Positions 63,999 to 64,000 of a stretch of DNA of 64,000 nt are shown piece by piece (position 1 is the stretch's first letter; every line of letters starts with the position of its first letter). A program made the translations under genes and the position numbers. The notes beneath the pieces were generated by a model. That model did no database searches. It was not told where the DNA came from and saw only the letters and a program-made list of their open reading frames with translations. This DNA comes from Aestuariispira insulae (GTDB lineage Bacteria; Pseudomonadota; Alphaproteobacteria; UBA8366; Aestuariispiraceae), in assembly GCF_003385955.1 (NCBI RefSeq), contig NZ_QRDW01000001.1, forward strand, positions 477,795 through 541,794, read 5' to 3'.

Positions 63999-64000
63999 CT

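Overview
The window reads as a stretch of an alphaproteobacterial chromosome of moderately high G+C. Support comes from the order of the ribosomal and RNA polymerase genes, with tuf present twice and tRNA-Trp next to secE. GcvA-like LysR, DUF2007, DUF924 and XRE proteins of an alphaproteobacterial flavour, and an adenylate kinase with a four-cysteine LID, point the same way. I cannot fix the genus from sequence alone.

Left half (1-29.7 kb), accessory and metabolic genes. 118-6696 is a minus-strand efflux cluster: a TetR regulator with a perfect palindrome over its own -35 box, a membrane fusion protein, an RND pump and an MFS drug transporter; no TolC-like outer membrane gene is present. 7017-10934 is a cobalamin riboswitch followed by a five-gene ECF metal uptake operon. 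Its gene order is K-M-L-Q-O, the order known from Nik-type transporters, although the riboswitch points to cobalt. Directly downstream sits the opposite function: a CsoR/RcnR-family repressor with an operator over its ribosome binding site, then an RcnA-like Ni/Co exporter with a His-rich loop. 12159-16087 holds an M23 peptidase and the serine pathway genes serC and serA. 16450-23384 is a mixed set: small zinc-ribbon membrane protein, S49 protease, LysR regulator, class V aminotransferase with a GFA-domain protein, tRNA methyltransferase-like protein with DUF2007, polyprenyl diphosphate synthase and DUF924. After tRNA-Pro(CGG) comes a visibly A+T-richer segment with an overlapping LuxR-like/GNAT pair that looks like a divergent quorum-sensing module, separated from a divergently read XRE regulator by two related inverted repeats. 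Two tandem paralogous envelope proteins of about 635 residues follow.

Right half (29.8-64 kb), almost all on the minus strand, is the core information-processing block. In transcription order it runs: tuf copy 2, tRNA-Trp, secE, nusG, rplK, rplA, rplJ, rplL, rpoB, rpoC; then, after an inverted EamA transporter/secreted protein pair, rpsL, rpsG, fusA, tuf copy 1; then the S10-spc genes rpsJ to secY and adk; then rpsM, rpsK, rpoA, rplQ. I can read strong sigma70-type promoters for rpsL (-35 TTGACC, 17 nt, -10 TAGTAT, leader about 305 nt) and rpsM (-35 TTGACT, 16 nt, -10 TATAAT), and several structured intergenic regions probably tied to attenuation or processing.

The best candidates for undescribed biology are: the GNAT/LuxR pair with its shared operator half-sites; the riboswitch-controlled KMLQO transporter in which both secreted subunits are predicted to begin with histidine after signal cleavage; the tandem paralogous envelope proteins; and the structured leaders of the str and alpha operons, including a perfect 12-bp inverted repeat that brackets the rpsM promoter.
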